64,000 nucleotides of DNA from assembly GCF_027923905.1 (NCBI RefSeq), contig NZ_AP026966.1, forward strand, positions 496,001 through 560,000, given 5' to 3'. Numbering within the stretch: position 1 is the first letter of the stretch; each line of letters begins with the position of its first letter. The notes beneath the pieces were generated by a model. That model saw nothing but the letters and a program-made list of their open reading frames with translations. It ran no database searches and was not told where the DNA came from. Of the stretch, positions 28,770-36,514 are shown piece after piece. This DNA is from Massilia varians. Its GTDB lineage: Bacteria; Pseudomonadota; Gammaproteobacteria; Burkholderiales; Burkholderiaceae_D. Both the position numbers and the translations under genes were made by a program.

Positions 28770-28970
28770 TCAGTCGTCGTCCGCGACCAGCTTGGCCTTT
28801 TTCAGCATGCGCTTGGCCTCCTGCCGCTCGCTCGAGAGCGGTTTGGCATGCGGCCCGGCGGACCTGGCCTTGGCCAGTGCCGCGATCGGGTTGCGCGGCT
28901 TGCCGAAGTTCTGGGCCGGCTCCACCCGCAGCCGCATCTTCTGCCGCGTCGCCAATGCCTTGTTTGCCAT
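28770..28970 (-). CDS. small basic hypothetical protein
   Basis: A 66-residue, Lys/Arg/Ala-rich protein starting MANKALATRQKMRLRVEPAQ and ending KRMLKKAKLVADDD. GAGGGAGAA lies 8-16 nt before the ATG and a strong terminator follows the stop, so it is probably expressed. No domain, signal peptide or membrane segment is seen. The middle KPRNPIAALAKARSAGPHAK is unusually basic, which could suit nucleic-acid or ribosome binding (inference only). Confidence 0.65.
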   Translation of the reverse strand: MANKALATRQKMRLRVEPAQNFGKPRNPIAALAKARSAGPHAKPLSSERQEAKRMLKKAKLVADDD

Positions 28971-29006
28971 CGCCGGTTCTCCCTCTAAAGATTTACAGGA
29001 CGCGCA

Positions 29007-30359
29007 TTACAGCACGTACCTCGACAGGTCTTCGTTGACCGACAGCGCATCCAGCCGTGCGTTGACGTAGGCCGCGTCGAGGGTGACGGTCTGGTCCTTT
29101 TCGAGGCCGGCCGTGAACGAGATTTCCTCGAGCAGCTTTTCCATCACCGTGTACAGGCGCCGCGCGCCGATGTTCTCGGTGCGCTCGTTGACCGAGAACG
29201 CGATCTCGGCCAGGCGGTGGATGCCGTCGTCGGTAAACACGACCTGCACGCCTTCGGTGGCCAGCAGCGCTTCGTACTGCTTGGTCAGGCTGGCGTCGGT
29301 CGAGGTCAGGATGCTCTTGAAGTCGTCGATCGACAGCGATTCCAGTTCGACGCGGATCGGGAAGCGGCCCTGCAGCTCCGGAATCAGATCGGACGGTTTC
29401 GACAGGTGGAAGGCGCCCGAGGCGATGAACAGGATGTGGTCGGTCTTGATCATGCCGTATTTGGTGTTCACCGTCGTGCCCTCGACCAGCGGCAGCAGGT
29501 CGCGCTGCACGCCGGCGCGCGAGACGTCGGCGCCGCCGTGTTCGGAGCGGGTGGCGATCTTGTCGATCTCGTCCAGGAACACGATGCCGTTCTGCTCGAC
29601 GTTGGCGATCGCCTTCTGCTTCAGCTCGTCCTCGTTGACCAGCTTGGCGGCTTCCTCGTCGACCAGCAGCTTCATCGCTTCCTTGATCTTCAACTTGCGC
29701 GGCTTCTTGCGTGCGTTGCCGACGCCGGCGAACATCGACTTGATCTGCTCGGTCATTTCTTCCATGCCCGGCGGCGCCATGATTTCCATCTGCGGCATGG
29801 CGTCGGCCACGTCGATCTCGATCTCGCGGTCGTCGAGCGAGCCTTCGCGCAGGCGTTTGCGGAAGGTCTGGCGGGTGGCGTCGCCCTCCTTGCTGTCGCC
29901 GTTGTTCACGTTGAAGCCGAAGTCGCGCGCCGGCGGCACCAGGATGTCGATGACGCGGTCTTCCGCCGCATCCTCGGCGCGCTGGCGCACCTTCTTCTGC
30001 TCACTGAGACGGGTCTGCTTGACGCCGATGTCGATCAGGTCGCGGATGATGGTGTCGACGTCGCGGCCGACGTAGCCGACTTCGGTGAACTTGGTCGCTT
30101 CGATCTTGATGAAAGGCGCGTCGGCCAGCTTGGCCAGGCGGCGCGCGATCTCGGTCTTGCCGACGCCGGTCGGGCCGATCATCAGGATGTTCTTCGGGGT
30201 GATCTCGTGGCGCAGCGGCTCGGCGACCTGCTGGCGGCGCCAGCGGTTGCGCAGCGCGATCGCGACCGCGCGCTTGGCCTTGCCCTGGCCGACCACGTGC
30301 TTGTCCAGTTCCGAGACGATCTCGGGCGGGGTCATGTTCATGATGGGGGACTGGTTCAT
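29007..30359 (-). CDS. hslU: ATP-dependent protease ATPase subunit HslU
   Basis: HslU is the AAA+ unfoldase that feeds HslV. The 450-residue product starts [20 protein letters not shown]. It has Walker [18 protein letters not shown] (about 60-76), [15 protein letters not shown], the intermediate domain rich in charged helices (about 110-240), Walker [13 protein letters not shown], sensor ARGs near the C-domain and the C-terminal tail ending [11 protein letters not shown] that docks into HslV. The ATG overlaps the hslV stop (ATGA), so the pair is translationally coupled. Confidence 0.98.
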   Translation of the reverse strand: MNQSPIMNMTPPEIVSELDKHVVGQGKAKRAVAIALRNRWRRQQVAEPLRHEITPKNILMIGPTGVGKTEIARRLAKLADAPFIKIEATKFTEVGYVGRDVDTIIRDLIDIGVKQTRLSEQKKVRQRAEDAAEDRVIDILVPPARDFGFNVNNGDSKEGDATRQTFRKRLREGSLDDREIEIDVADAMPQMEIMAPPGMEEMTEQIKSMFAGVGNARKKPRKLKIKEAMKLLVDEEAAKLVNEDELKQKAIANVEQNGIVFLDEIDKIATRSEHGGADVSRAGVQRDLLPLVEGTTVNTKYGMIKTDHILFIASGAFHLSKPSDLIPELQGRFPIRVELESLSIDDFKSILTSTDASLTKQYEALLATEGVQVVFTDDGIHRLAEIAFSVNERTENIGARRLYTVMEKLLEEISFTAGLEKDQTVTLDAAYVNARLDALSVNEDLSRYVL

Positions 30360-30892
30360 TCCAGGGTCTCGATGATGTGGTTCAGGTTGGTATAGATGCA
30401 CAGCTCGCCCGCGATGGTGAGCGATTTCTTCACGATCTCTTCGGGCGACATGCCGGTGTTCTCGTACAGGGCCTTGGCCGCCGAATGGGCATACACGCCG
30501 CCCGAGCCGATCGCGCCCAGGCCGTCTTCGGGTTCCAGCACGTCGCCGTTGCCGGTGATGATCAGGGTCGATTCGCGGTCGGCGACCAGCAGCATGGCCT
30601 CGAGCTTGCTCAGCATGCGGTCGGTGCGCCAGTCCTTGGCCAGTTCGACCGAGGCGCGCAGCAGGTTGCCTTGGTGCTTTTCCAGCTTGCCTTCGAAGCG
30701 GTCGAGGAGGGTGAAGGCGTCGGCGGTGGCGCCGGCGAATCCGCACAGGACCTTGCCCTGGTACAGCTTGCGCACCTTGCGCGCCGAGCCCTTCATGACG
30801 ACGTTGCCCAGCGTGACCTGGCCATCGCCGCCCAGCGCGACCTGGCTGCCGCGCCTCACACTGACGATGGTGGTGCCGTGAAATTGTTCCAT
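30356..30892 (-). CDS. hslV: ATP-dependent protease peptidase subunit HslV
   Basis: HslV is the proteasome-like peptidase. The 178-residue precursor begins MEQFHG, a short propeptide removed to expose the catalytic N-terminal Thr of [36 protein letters not shown] and [20 protein letters not shown] segments match the family. It is the first gene of hslVU. The upstream region faces the AbiE operon promoter, so hslVU and abiE are divergent. Confidence 0.98.
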   Translation of the reverse strand: MEQFHGTTIVSVRRGSQVALGGDGQVTLGNVVMKGSARKVRKLYQGKVLCGFAGATADAFTLLDRFEGKLEKHQGNLLRASVELAKDWRTDRMLSKLEAMLLVADRESTLIITGNGDVLEPEDGLGAIGSGGVYAHSAAKALYENTGMSPEEIVKKSLTIAGELCIYTNLNHIIETLE

Positions 30893-31004
30893 TTTTAGCC
30901 TCGTGGTTGTCTAGCCACCCGCAGATGGGGTGGGTGCATTGAATTGCAAGATAAGCTCAACCATAATTCGAGCGCACATACTCATCTGTCCACACTATGT
31001 TCTT

Positions 31005-31076
31005 GTCCACGTTACGTGAACGTTGACAGATTTTTGGACAGTGTCCAAAATGGTAGTGCGACCACGTTACGTGGAC
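31005..31076 (+). promoter_or_regulatory. AbiE operon promoter with three palindromic operators
   Basis: TTGACA at 31023-31028 and CAAAAT at 31046-31051 are 17 bp apart and form a plausible sigma-70 promoter. The spacer holds a perfect palindrome, TTTTGGAC-AGT-GTCCAAAA (31032-31050). On either side lie two copies of a 17-bp near-palindrome: GTCCACGTTACGTGAAC at 31005-31021 and GACCACGTTACGTGGAC at 31060-31076, 55 bp apart. This is the expected layout for cooperative autorepression by an AbiEi-type antitoxin. Binding itself is inferred. Confidence 0.65.
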
Positions 31077-31107
31077 AATTAAAATTTATGGACAGTCTGC
31101 TGAGCAT

Positions 31108-32133
31108 ATGCCATCACATGACGATTTTTCTTTTTTGGGTAAGGCGATAAAAGCTTTCCATCAAACCACCGGACTTGATGCATCTATCACTAAGCGGCAG
31201 GAGTCCGATCATGACGGTTTTCTGGAGCTTAATGCAGATCACGGACATATGTACGAGCTGCCTTTTGACGTTAAACCAGTCATTGACCGTCGCGATCAAC
31301 TGCTGAGGTTTATGGCGCGGCACGGCAATAGCCTGCTGATTACACGATCACTCAGCAACGTTATGATGAACGAATGCCGAGAAATCGGCCTTCAATTTAT
31401 CGATCATGCAGGAAATTGCTTTCTGCGTCAGCCTGGCTTGTACATCTATGTCTCGGGCCGCAGAGAGATAGCAAGGGAAAACCCGGCAGTAACCCGCGGA
31501 TTGACGCCAGCCGCGCTTCGTCTTGTTTTCGCTATCCTGACACGACCCGACATGCTCAACAGCAGCGTCCGAAAAATGGCAGAGGTGGCGTCCATCTCCC
31601 ATGGAGCAGTTGGCGGCGCGTTGGCCATGCTTGAAGAAATGGGACTTCTGAGCAGTCCAAGGCCGGGGCAACGCATGCTGGTAGCGCCCCAACGATGGCT
31701 TGATGCCTGGACAGAGGGATACTTGGGTCGGCTTCGTCCCAAGCTTGAAACGATCAGGATGAGCTCTGCCGATTCGCTTACGGTTCTGCTCGACCGCGTG
31801 ACTCCACGGATGCGCGAAGTAGCTCTGGGTGGCGAGTTAGCAGCAGCATATCGGAACTTTGGACTGAAACCAGGTTCATTGAGCTTGTACATTGACTTTG
31901 GGGACCAGCGTGTCTTGAAGGAGCTCGTGCAAGAACTCAAGCTTCGTCGCGACCCTCAAGGGCCAGTGGAACTGGTTAGCATGTTTTGGAATACGAACGA
32001 ATTGCTATGTTTCCCGACTGTTCCCGATGCCTTGATTTACGCAGACCTGGTCGGAATGGGCGATGCAAGAACGATGGAGGTAGCGGAAAAATTGCGTAAA
32101 GAGATCTGCTTTGATGTTGAAAATCAGGCCTGA
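31108..32133 (+). CDS. AbiEi-family antitoxin / transcriptional regulator (type IV TA)
   Basis: A 341-residue protein with a winged HTH at about residues 131-185 (LTPAALRLVFAILTRPDM ... VRKMAEVASISHGAVGGALAMLEEMGLL), characteristic of the AbiEi_2 (former DUF2186) group of antitoxins that also repress their own operon. The N-terminal 120 residues include VIDRRDQLLRFMARHGNSLL; the C-terminal part has a conserved YIDFGDQRVLKELVQELKLR segment. It starts with ATG 31108, with weak ribosome-site signal. The toxin gene overlaps its 3' end by about 20 bases, as in paired AbiE operons. Base composition is visibly less GC-rich than its neighbours, suggesting horizontal acquisition. Confidence 0.85.
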   Translation: MPSHDDFSFLGKAIKAFHQTTGLDASITKRQESDHDGFLELNADHGHMYELPFDVKPVIDRRDQLLRFMARHGNSLLITRSLSNVMMNECREIGLQFIDHAGNCFLRQPGLYIYVSGRREIARENPAVTRGLTPAALRLVFAILTRPDMLNSSVRKMAEVASISHGAVGGALAMLEEMGLLSSPRPGQRMLVAPQRWLDAWTEGYLGRLRPKLETIRMSSADSLTVLLDRVTPRMREVALGGELAAAYRNFGLKPGSLSLYIDFGDQRVLKELVQELKLRRDPQGPVELVSMFWNTNELLCFPTVPDALIYADLVGMGDARTMEVAEKLRKEICFDVENQA

Positions 32134-32358
32134 CAAACCTCTTGCTGATACGCTACTGACGTTGATTCGCACGCTTGACGCAGTAATGAAGCAACTGGCG
32201 ATACCTTATTTCGTCATCGGCGCAAGCGCACGCGACATCTTGGTCGAGCACGTACACGGACTCGATACTGCCCGTGCAACCAGAGATATCGATTTCGCCG
32301 TTGCGATCTCCTCATGGGATGACTACGAGCGGCTGAAAATAAAGCTCTCCTCAACCGG

Positions 32359-32504
32359 TAATGCCGTTCAGTTAAGCGTAGCGTGGCCGGGTTTCCCGGC
32401 CACGCGTTCAACTCCATTTTGCTCTGCCACAGTGCATTGGTGACTTGGACGCGCGGTCGGCGAAGCCGACCACCCTACATTTTTACGCTAACTGAACGGT
32501 ATTA
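32359..32504. mobile_element. 146-bp IS4-like MITE carrying a REPIN
   Basis: The left end reads TAATGCCGTTCAGTTAAG and the right end, reverse-complemented, TAATACCGTTCAGTTA. Both closely match the recalled inverted repeat of IS4 (TAATGCCGATCAGTTAAGG). The 12-bp sequence CTCCTCAACCGG flanks it on both sides (32347-32358 and 32505-32516), within the 11-13 bp duplication range of IS4. There is no transposase, so the unit is non-autonomous. Its interior is a pair of inverted REP sequences. Confidence 0.85.
32378..32478. repeat. REPIN inside the abiEii MITE
   Basis: The left REP (32378-32411) starts GTAGCGTGG and has a 10-bp stem CGTGGCCGGG/CCCGGCCACG with a TTT loop, ending CGCGTTCAA. The right REP (32445-32478) is inverted and reads GTAGGGTGGTCGGC on the other strand with a GGTCGGC/GCCGACC stem. 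Both match the repeat units after metF and after the GNAT gene. Confidence 0.8.
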
Positions 32505-33125
32505 CTCCTCAACCGGAGAGTTGACCCTTGGCGCAAACGCACATCGGCTGATGTTCGGTACGGATGAAGGCGCCTACCCGCTTGATCTCGTGCCTTTCGA
32601 TGGCGTTGAAAAAGAAGGCGAAATCGCATGGCCACCAAACGGTGAATCCGTCATGAATGTAGCGGGATATGGAGATGCTTACGCCAGTGCCCTCGACATC
32701 GAAATCGCGCCTGGTTTTCAGGTCAAGATCGTATCCCTTCCAGCCATGGTCGTGCTCAAAATACTAGCCTGGAACGATCGTCCCGAACGGGACAAACATG
32801 CATCCGACGTTTTTCTTGTTCTGCGCAGCTACCATCAGGCTGGTCAATTCGACAGGCTCTACGACGAAGCGCTGGATCTGCTCGAACAGTACGACTACGA
32901 ACTCGAAGTGGCTGGCGCTGCATTGCTTGGAATCGACGCCAGGCGGGACATTGCAGTGGACGTCCGGACTCAGGTCACACAAGTATTTGAGAATAAAAGG
33001 AATTTCGACAAGTTTGTTGTCCAGATGGTGAGGTCTTCTTCAGGTTCAGTTGAATACGCCAGACGGTTAATTCGGGCATTTCTGGACAATATCGGCTGAG
33101 GCCGCGCTAGAACGTACTCGGCATG

Positions 33126-34412
33126 TCAGTACCGATGCGGGTAAAGACGGATGCCGCCGTCGTGCGTATAGCCGAGCAGGCGCAGCAGGGCCGCCACCAT
33201 GTGGTTCAGCTCGCGCAGCTCGACCCGCCGCCGCTGCTGCGTGTGCAGGCGCAAGCGGCCCTGCAGCGCGGTGGCGCACGCATAGTCCATGCGCGCCAGG
33301 CGCGAGCAGTCCAGCACCAAGACCTCGCGCCCTTCGGCGTAGGCGTCGATGGCAGTCAGCAGCGCCGCGCAGTCTCCCAGTGCCAATGGCGGCAGCAGGA
33401 AGCGGTCGCCCGCCACCGGCGCCGGCGCCGCGGTCGACACGTGCGTCAAGGTCTCGAACGAGGGCGGCGACACCTCGAAGGTGACGCAGTAATCCATCGC
33501 CGATTCCTCGAAATCCTTTTCGCGGTTGGACAGCAGGAGCAGTTCGAGCAGCAGCAGCCAGGGCGCCTCGCCGGGCGTACGCTCGCCCACCGCCAGCATC
33601 GGGCGCAGGGTCGCCATCAGGGTGTCGGCGCCGGCCAGCACCAGTTCGCGGCCTTCCTTGCGCAGCGTCTGCAGCGCCTTCAGGAGCAGGGTGCAGCCTT
33701 CGGCATCGGCGCTGCGCACCGCGCCGACGTCGACGCGCACCAGCGGCGCCTTCGCGGCGAGCAGGCGCTGCAGGCGCGCGGCGATGCCGCCGTCGAGAAC
33801 GGGGCCGAAGCTTTCGGCGGCGGCCACCCCGGTGAGCTGGGGAAGGTCGTGCGCAAGGGGAAGCGGCTGCCAGGCCGGCGGCGAGGTCTCGAAATGGCTG
33901 GCGTAGTCGATGGCGATGCTCTCGAACCGGGTTTCCTGGCCGGTGGCCTGGTAGAGGTCGAACAGCATCCACCAGGGCAGGCGCTCGCGCCGGCCGAAGT
34001 CCGCCAGGCTGTCGCGCAGCAGGCTGTCGGCGGCGCCGGCCTGGCCGTTGGCGTACAGGATGGCGCCTTCCTCGACGACCGGCGCGGTGGCGGGCACGGC
34101 CGCGGCGTCGGGCAGTTCGTCGGCGGCAAGCGCCAGATCAGGGACGGATGCCGGCGCGGCGGCGGGACGGCGCGCCGCGCTGCCCCAGGCCGGCTCATCG
34201 TCGAAGATGGCGGAGCTCATTTCCAGCTCGATCTCGTCGATCTTGGCGGCGGTGGCGCGCGCGATGGCGCGCTGGCGTTCGCGCTCGGCTTCCGACGCCA
34301 GGCGCGAGGGCTCGCCGGCGCGCAGACGCGTGTCCACGGCGAGGAAGGAATCGGATGCCTCCTCGTCTGCTGGCGTGTCGCTCTTTTTCTTCAGGAAGGA
34401 GAACAGCCCCAT
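33126..34412 (-). CDS. STAS-domain protein with two STAS-like modules
   Basis: A 428-residue cytoplasmic protein starting MGLFSFLKKKSDT; GAGGAC precedes this ATG. An Ala/Pro-rich, partly disordered N-terminal region (to about 130) precedes two STAS-like modules. Module 1 (about 200-280) includes LVRVDVGAVRSADAEGCTLLLKALQTL, and module 2 (about 340-428) includes LVLDCSRLARMDYACATALQGRL ... ELRELNHMVAALLRLLGY, close to MlaB-type STAS proteins. No transporter genes are adjacent, so a lipid-transport role is only a possibility. It separates the AbiE island from dksA. Confidence 0.78.
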   Translation of the reverse strand: MGLFSFLKKKSDTPADEEASDSFLAVDTRLRAGEPSRLASEAERERQRAIARATAAKIDEIELEMSSAIFDDEPAWGSAARRPAAAPASVPDLALAADELPDAAAVPATAPVVEEGAILYANGQAGAADSLLRDSLADFGRRERLPWWMLFDLYQATGQETRFESIAIDYASHFETSPPAWQPLPLAHDLPQLTGVAAAESFGPVLDGGIAARLQRLLAAKAPLVRVDVGAVRSADAEGCTLLLKALQTLRKEGRELVLAGADTLMATLRPMLAVGERTPGEAPWLLLLELLLLSNREKDFEESAMDYCVTFEVSPPSFETLTHVSTAAPAPVAGDRFLLPPLALGDCAALLTAIDAYAEGREVLVLDCSRLARMDYACATALQGRLRLHTQQRRRVELRELNHMVAALLRLLGYTHDGGIRLYPHRY

Positions 34413-34551
34413 GGTCCTCAATGGATAAATGAACAAGTCCCGGCACGGACACGACCTTAGCACGGCCGCGCACGGCATGTGCTGCGCACACGCGCACCGC
34501 CCCTAGTGTATCCCATAGGAAATAGGCATATGCACGAAACATTCTGCCGCG

Positions 34552-34591
34552 CACAAAAGAAAAAAGCATGCCCCTTGCGGTGCATGCTTTT
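34552..34591 (-). terminator. Rho-independent terminator of dksA
   Basis: The perfect stem AAAAGCATGC/GCATGCTTTT (34562-34591) is followed on the minus strand by TTTTTTCTTTT. It sits just beyond the dksA stop. Confidence 0.85.
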
Positions 34592-34612
34592 CTCGGTAAA
34601 GTTGGACGGGGA

Positions 34613-35065
34613 TCAGTCGCCGTACAGTTTCTGCTTCAGTTCACGGCGCTGCTGGGCTTCCAACGACAGGGTCGCGGTAGGACGGGCGATCAGGCGCGCC
34701 ACGCCGATCGGCTCGCCGGTTTCATCGCACCAGCCGTATTCGCCGTTCTCGATGGCCTGCAGCGATTGCTGGACCTTCTTGAGCAGCTTGCGCTCGCGGT
34801 CGCGGGTACGCAGTTCCAGCGCATGTTCTTCTTCGATGGTCGCGCGATCGGCCGGATCTGGCACCAGCACGGTTTCGCGCAGGTGTTCCGTGGTCTCGCC
34901 GGCATTCTTCAGCAGCTCTTTCTCGAGCTCTTGCAGGCGGTTGCGGAAGAACGCGAGCTGGGCCGGATTCATGTAGTCGTCGTCGCTCATCGCCCGAATT
35001 TCTTCTTCCGTCAGAAGGCGTTCTTCGAGCTGCGCGGCGGTATTCGGTTTGGTTGTTTTAGTCAT
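34613..35065 (-). CDS. dksA: RNA polymerase-binding transcription factor DksA (zinc-free type)
   Basis: DksA binds the RNA polymerase secondary channel and, with ppGpp, tunes rRNA and amino-acid promoters. The 150-residue product has the coiled coil with the tip motif D70-P-A-D-R-A75 (canonical DxxDxA) and a C-terminal globular domain. The four zinc-finger positions are C113, T116, S134 and A137, so three of four cysteines are missing (YGWCDETGEPIG ... TLSLEAQ). Single-Cys DksA proteins such as that of Rhodobacter sphaeroides work without a full zinc site. It lies next to a COG0523 GTPase and is closed by a terminator. Confidence 0.96.
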   Translation of the reverse strand: MTKTTKPNTAAQLEERLLTEEEIRAMSDDDYMNPAQLAFFRNRLQELEKELLKNAGETTEHLRETVLVPDPADRATIEEEHALELRTRDRERKLLKKVQQSLQAIENGEYGWCDETGEPIGVARLIARPTATLSLEAQQRRELKQKLYGD

Positions 35066-35311
35066 GATGCCTTCGATACGACAGAGGTTTTCATTTTAGC
35101 AGCAAATTTGGCGTTGACACTTTTATAACGGATGTGCCGCGCTTGCTGCCCCGGACGGCAATCGCCGTCCTTCACTGCCTGTCCCGGCCCGGCATGCAGC
35201 TGGCTTGGGACGATGCCCGGATGCGCCGGCGCGCTAGTGCCGGTGCCCGGCCTGCCAACTAGGTCGGCAGGTCGTCAGCGGGTCCGGGGCGACCCGCAAA
35301 ACTGATGTAGT

Positions 35312-36376
35312 TTATACCAAACACTGTTCAAGTCCGCTGATAAATACGTCTTTTGGTAAATTTTTACCAATAAACACCATTTTACTGCCACGGGTTTCGC
35401 TTTCGCCCCACTTTGCGCCCAGGTCGCTGCCCATGATTTGATGTACGCCTTGGAATACGACCTTGCGGTCGGCCCCGTGCATCGACAGCACGCCCTTGTA
35501 GCGCAGCATCTGCGGTCCGAAGACCTGTACCATGCTGCCCAGGAACTGGTCCAGGCGTTCCGGGTCGAACGCGCGCTCGCTCTTGAAGACGAAGGCGGCG
35601 ATGTCGTCGGTGTGGTGGCTGTGGTGGTGGTCGTGGTGATGGCAGGCCTCGCCATGGGCATGGTCGTGACCGCAGTGTTCGCCATGCTCGTGTTCATGGT
35701 CGTGGTCGTGGTCTTCCTCGGCGCGCAGGAAGTCCGGGTCCAGTTCCAGCTTGTCGTTCAGGTTGAAGCCGCGCAGATCCAGCACCTCGGAAATCGGGGC
35801 GCGGCCGAAGTCGCTCGTCGAGATCGGGGCGCGCGGGTTGATGCGGTGCAGGCGCGCCTTCAGGACATCGACGGCGGCGGCGTCGACCAGGTCTGTCTTG
35901 GACAGCAGGATTTTGTCGGCAAAGCCGACCTGGCGCTGGGCTTCCTCGTGGCGGTCCAGCTGGTCCATCGCATGGCGCGCGTCGACCACGGTCACCACGG
36001 CGTCAAGCATGTAGTTAGCGCCCACTTCTTCGTCGACGAAGAAGGTCTGCGCCACCGGGCCGGGGTTGGCCAGGCCGGTGGTCTCGATCACCACGCGGTC
36101 GAACGCGATCTCGCCGGCGGCACGCTTCTGCGCCAGGCTGGTGAGCGCCACGATCAGGTCGCCACGTACGGTGCAGCAGATGCAGCCGTTGTTCATTTCG
36201 ACGATCTGCTCGCCGGTGTCGCGCACCAGGATCTCATTGTCGATATTTTCCTGGCCGAATTCGTTTTCGATGACCGCGATCTTCAGGCCGTGCTCCTCGT
36301 GCAGGATGCGGTTGAGGAGGGTGGTCTTGCCTGCGCCGAGGAAGCCGGTAAGGATGGTGCTTGGGATGGGTTCCAT
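35312..36376 (-). CDS. COG0523 (CobW/YjiA/ZNG1-type) metal-chaperone GTPase
   Basis: A 354-residue G3E GTPase implicated in metal insertion, often zinc. Walker A is GFLGAGKTTLLNRIL (about 11-25), with the metal motif CICC near residue 66, Walker B region VVIETTGLANPGP, and the base-specificity motif SKTDLVD. A His/Asp/Glu/Cys-rich loop (about 222-256, with blocks such as HDHDHEHEHGEHCGHDH) links the GTPase to the CobW C-terminal domain. It is upstream of the zinc-free dksA on the same strand. Whether it is zinc-regulated is not clear, since no convincing Zur box was found. Confidence 0.93.
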   Translation of the reverse strand: MEPIPSTILTGFLGAGKTTLLNRILHEEHGLKIAVIENEFGQENIDNEILVRDTGEQIVEMNNGCICCTVRGDLIVALTSLAQKRAAGEIAFDRVVIETTGLANPGPVAQTFFVDEEVGANYMLDAVVTVVDARHAMDQLDRHEEAQRQVGFADKILLSKTDLVDAAAVDVLKARLHRINPRAPISTSDFGRAPISEVLDLRGFNLNDKLELDPDFLRAEEDHDHDHEHEHGEHCGHDHAHGEACHHHDHHHSHHTDDIAAFVFKSERAFDPERLDQFLGSMVQVFGPQMLRYKGVLSMHGADRKVVFQGVHQIMGSDLGAKWGESETRGSKMVFIGKNLPKDVFISGLEQCLV

Positions 36377-36514
36377 GTTCGCTTTGCTGTCGGTTGCGCC
36401 CGCATCAAGGCGGGATAATCGGGGGATTATGCCGGATTTCGTGCAACACCACCATCGATCAACCGTGCAGCGTCTTGACGTATCTCAATACCCTGGGCAA
36501 TGCGATCGCTTCGC

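Larger units (their letters stand above)
32114..33099 (+). pseudogene. AbiEii-type nucleotidyltransferase toxin, disrupted by an IS4-like MITE
   Basis: The frame opens MLKIRPDKPLADTLLT and carries the nucleotidyltransferase motifs GASARD (residues 36-41) and RDID (57-60), then breaks at residue 82 in LKIKLSSTG. A 146-bp insertion plus a 12-bp duplicated target follow. Coding resumes as STGELTLGANAHRLMFGT and runs to the TGA at 33099 (VKIVSLPAMVVLKILAW, DVFLVLRSYHQAG). Deleting element and one duplicate removes 158 bp and leaves 828 nt, a single frame of 275 codons plus stop. The 5' fragment gives a 110-residue peptide and the 3' part has its own open frame from 32383, so residual products are possible. 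Toxin activity is presumably lost. Confidence 0.9.

Noticed and set aside
35153..35170. A hairpin GGACGGC-AATC-GCCGTCC between dksA and the CobW-type gene.
   Set aside because: It shares the stem of the REP family but lacks the GTAGGGT head and CGCGTTCAA tail, so it is too weak to call a repeat copy.
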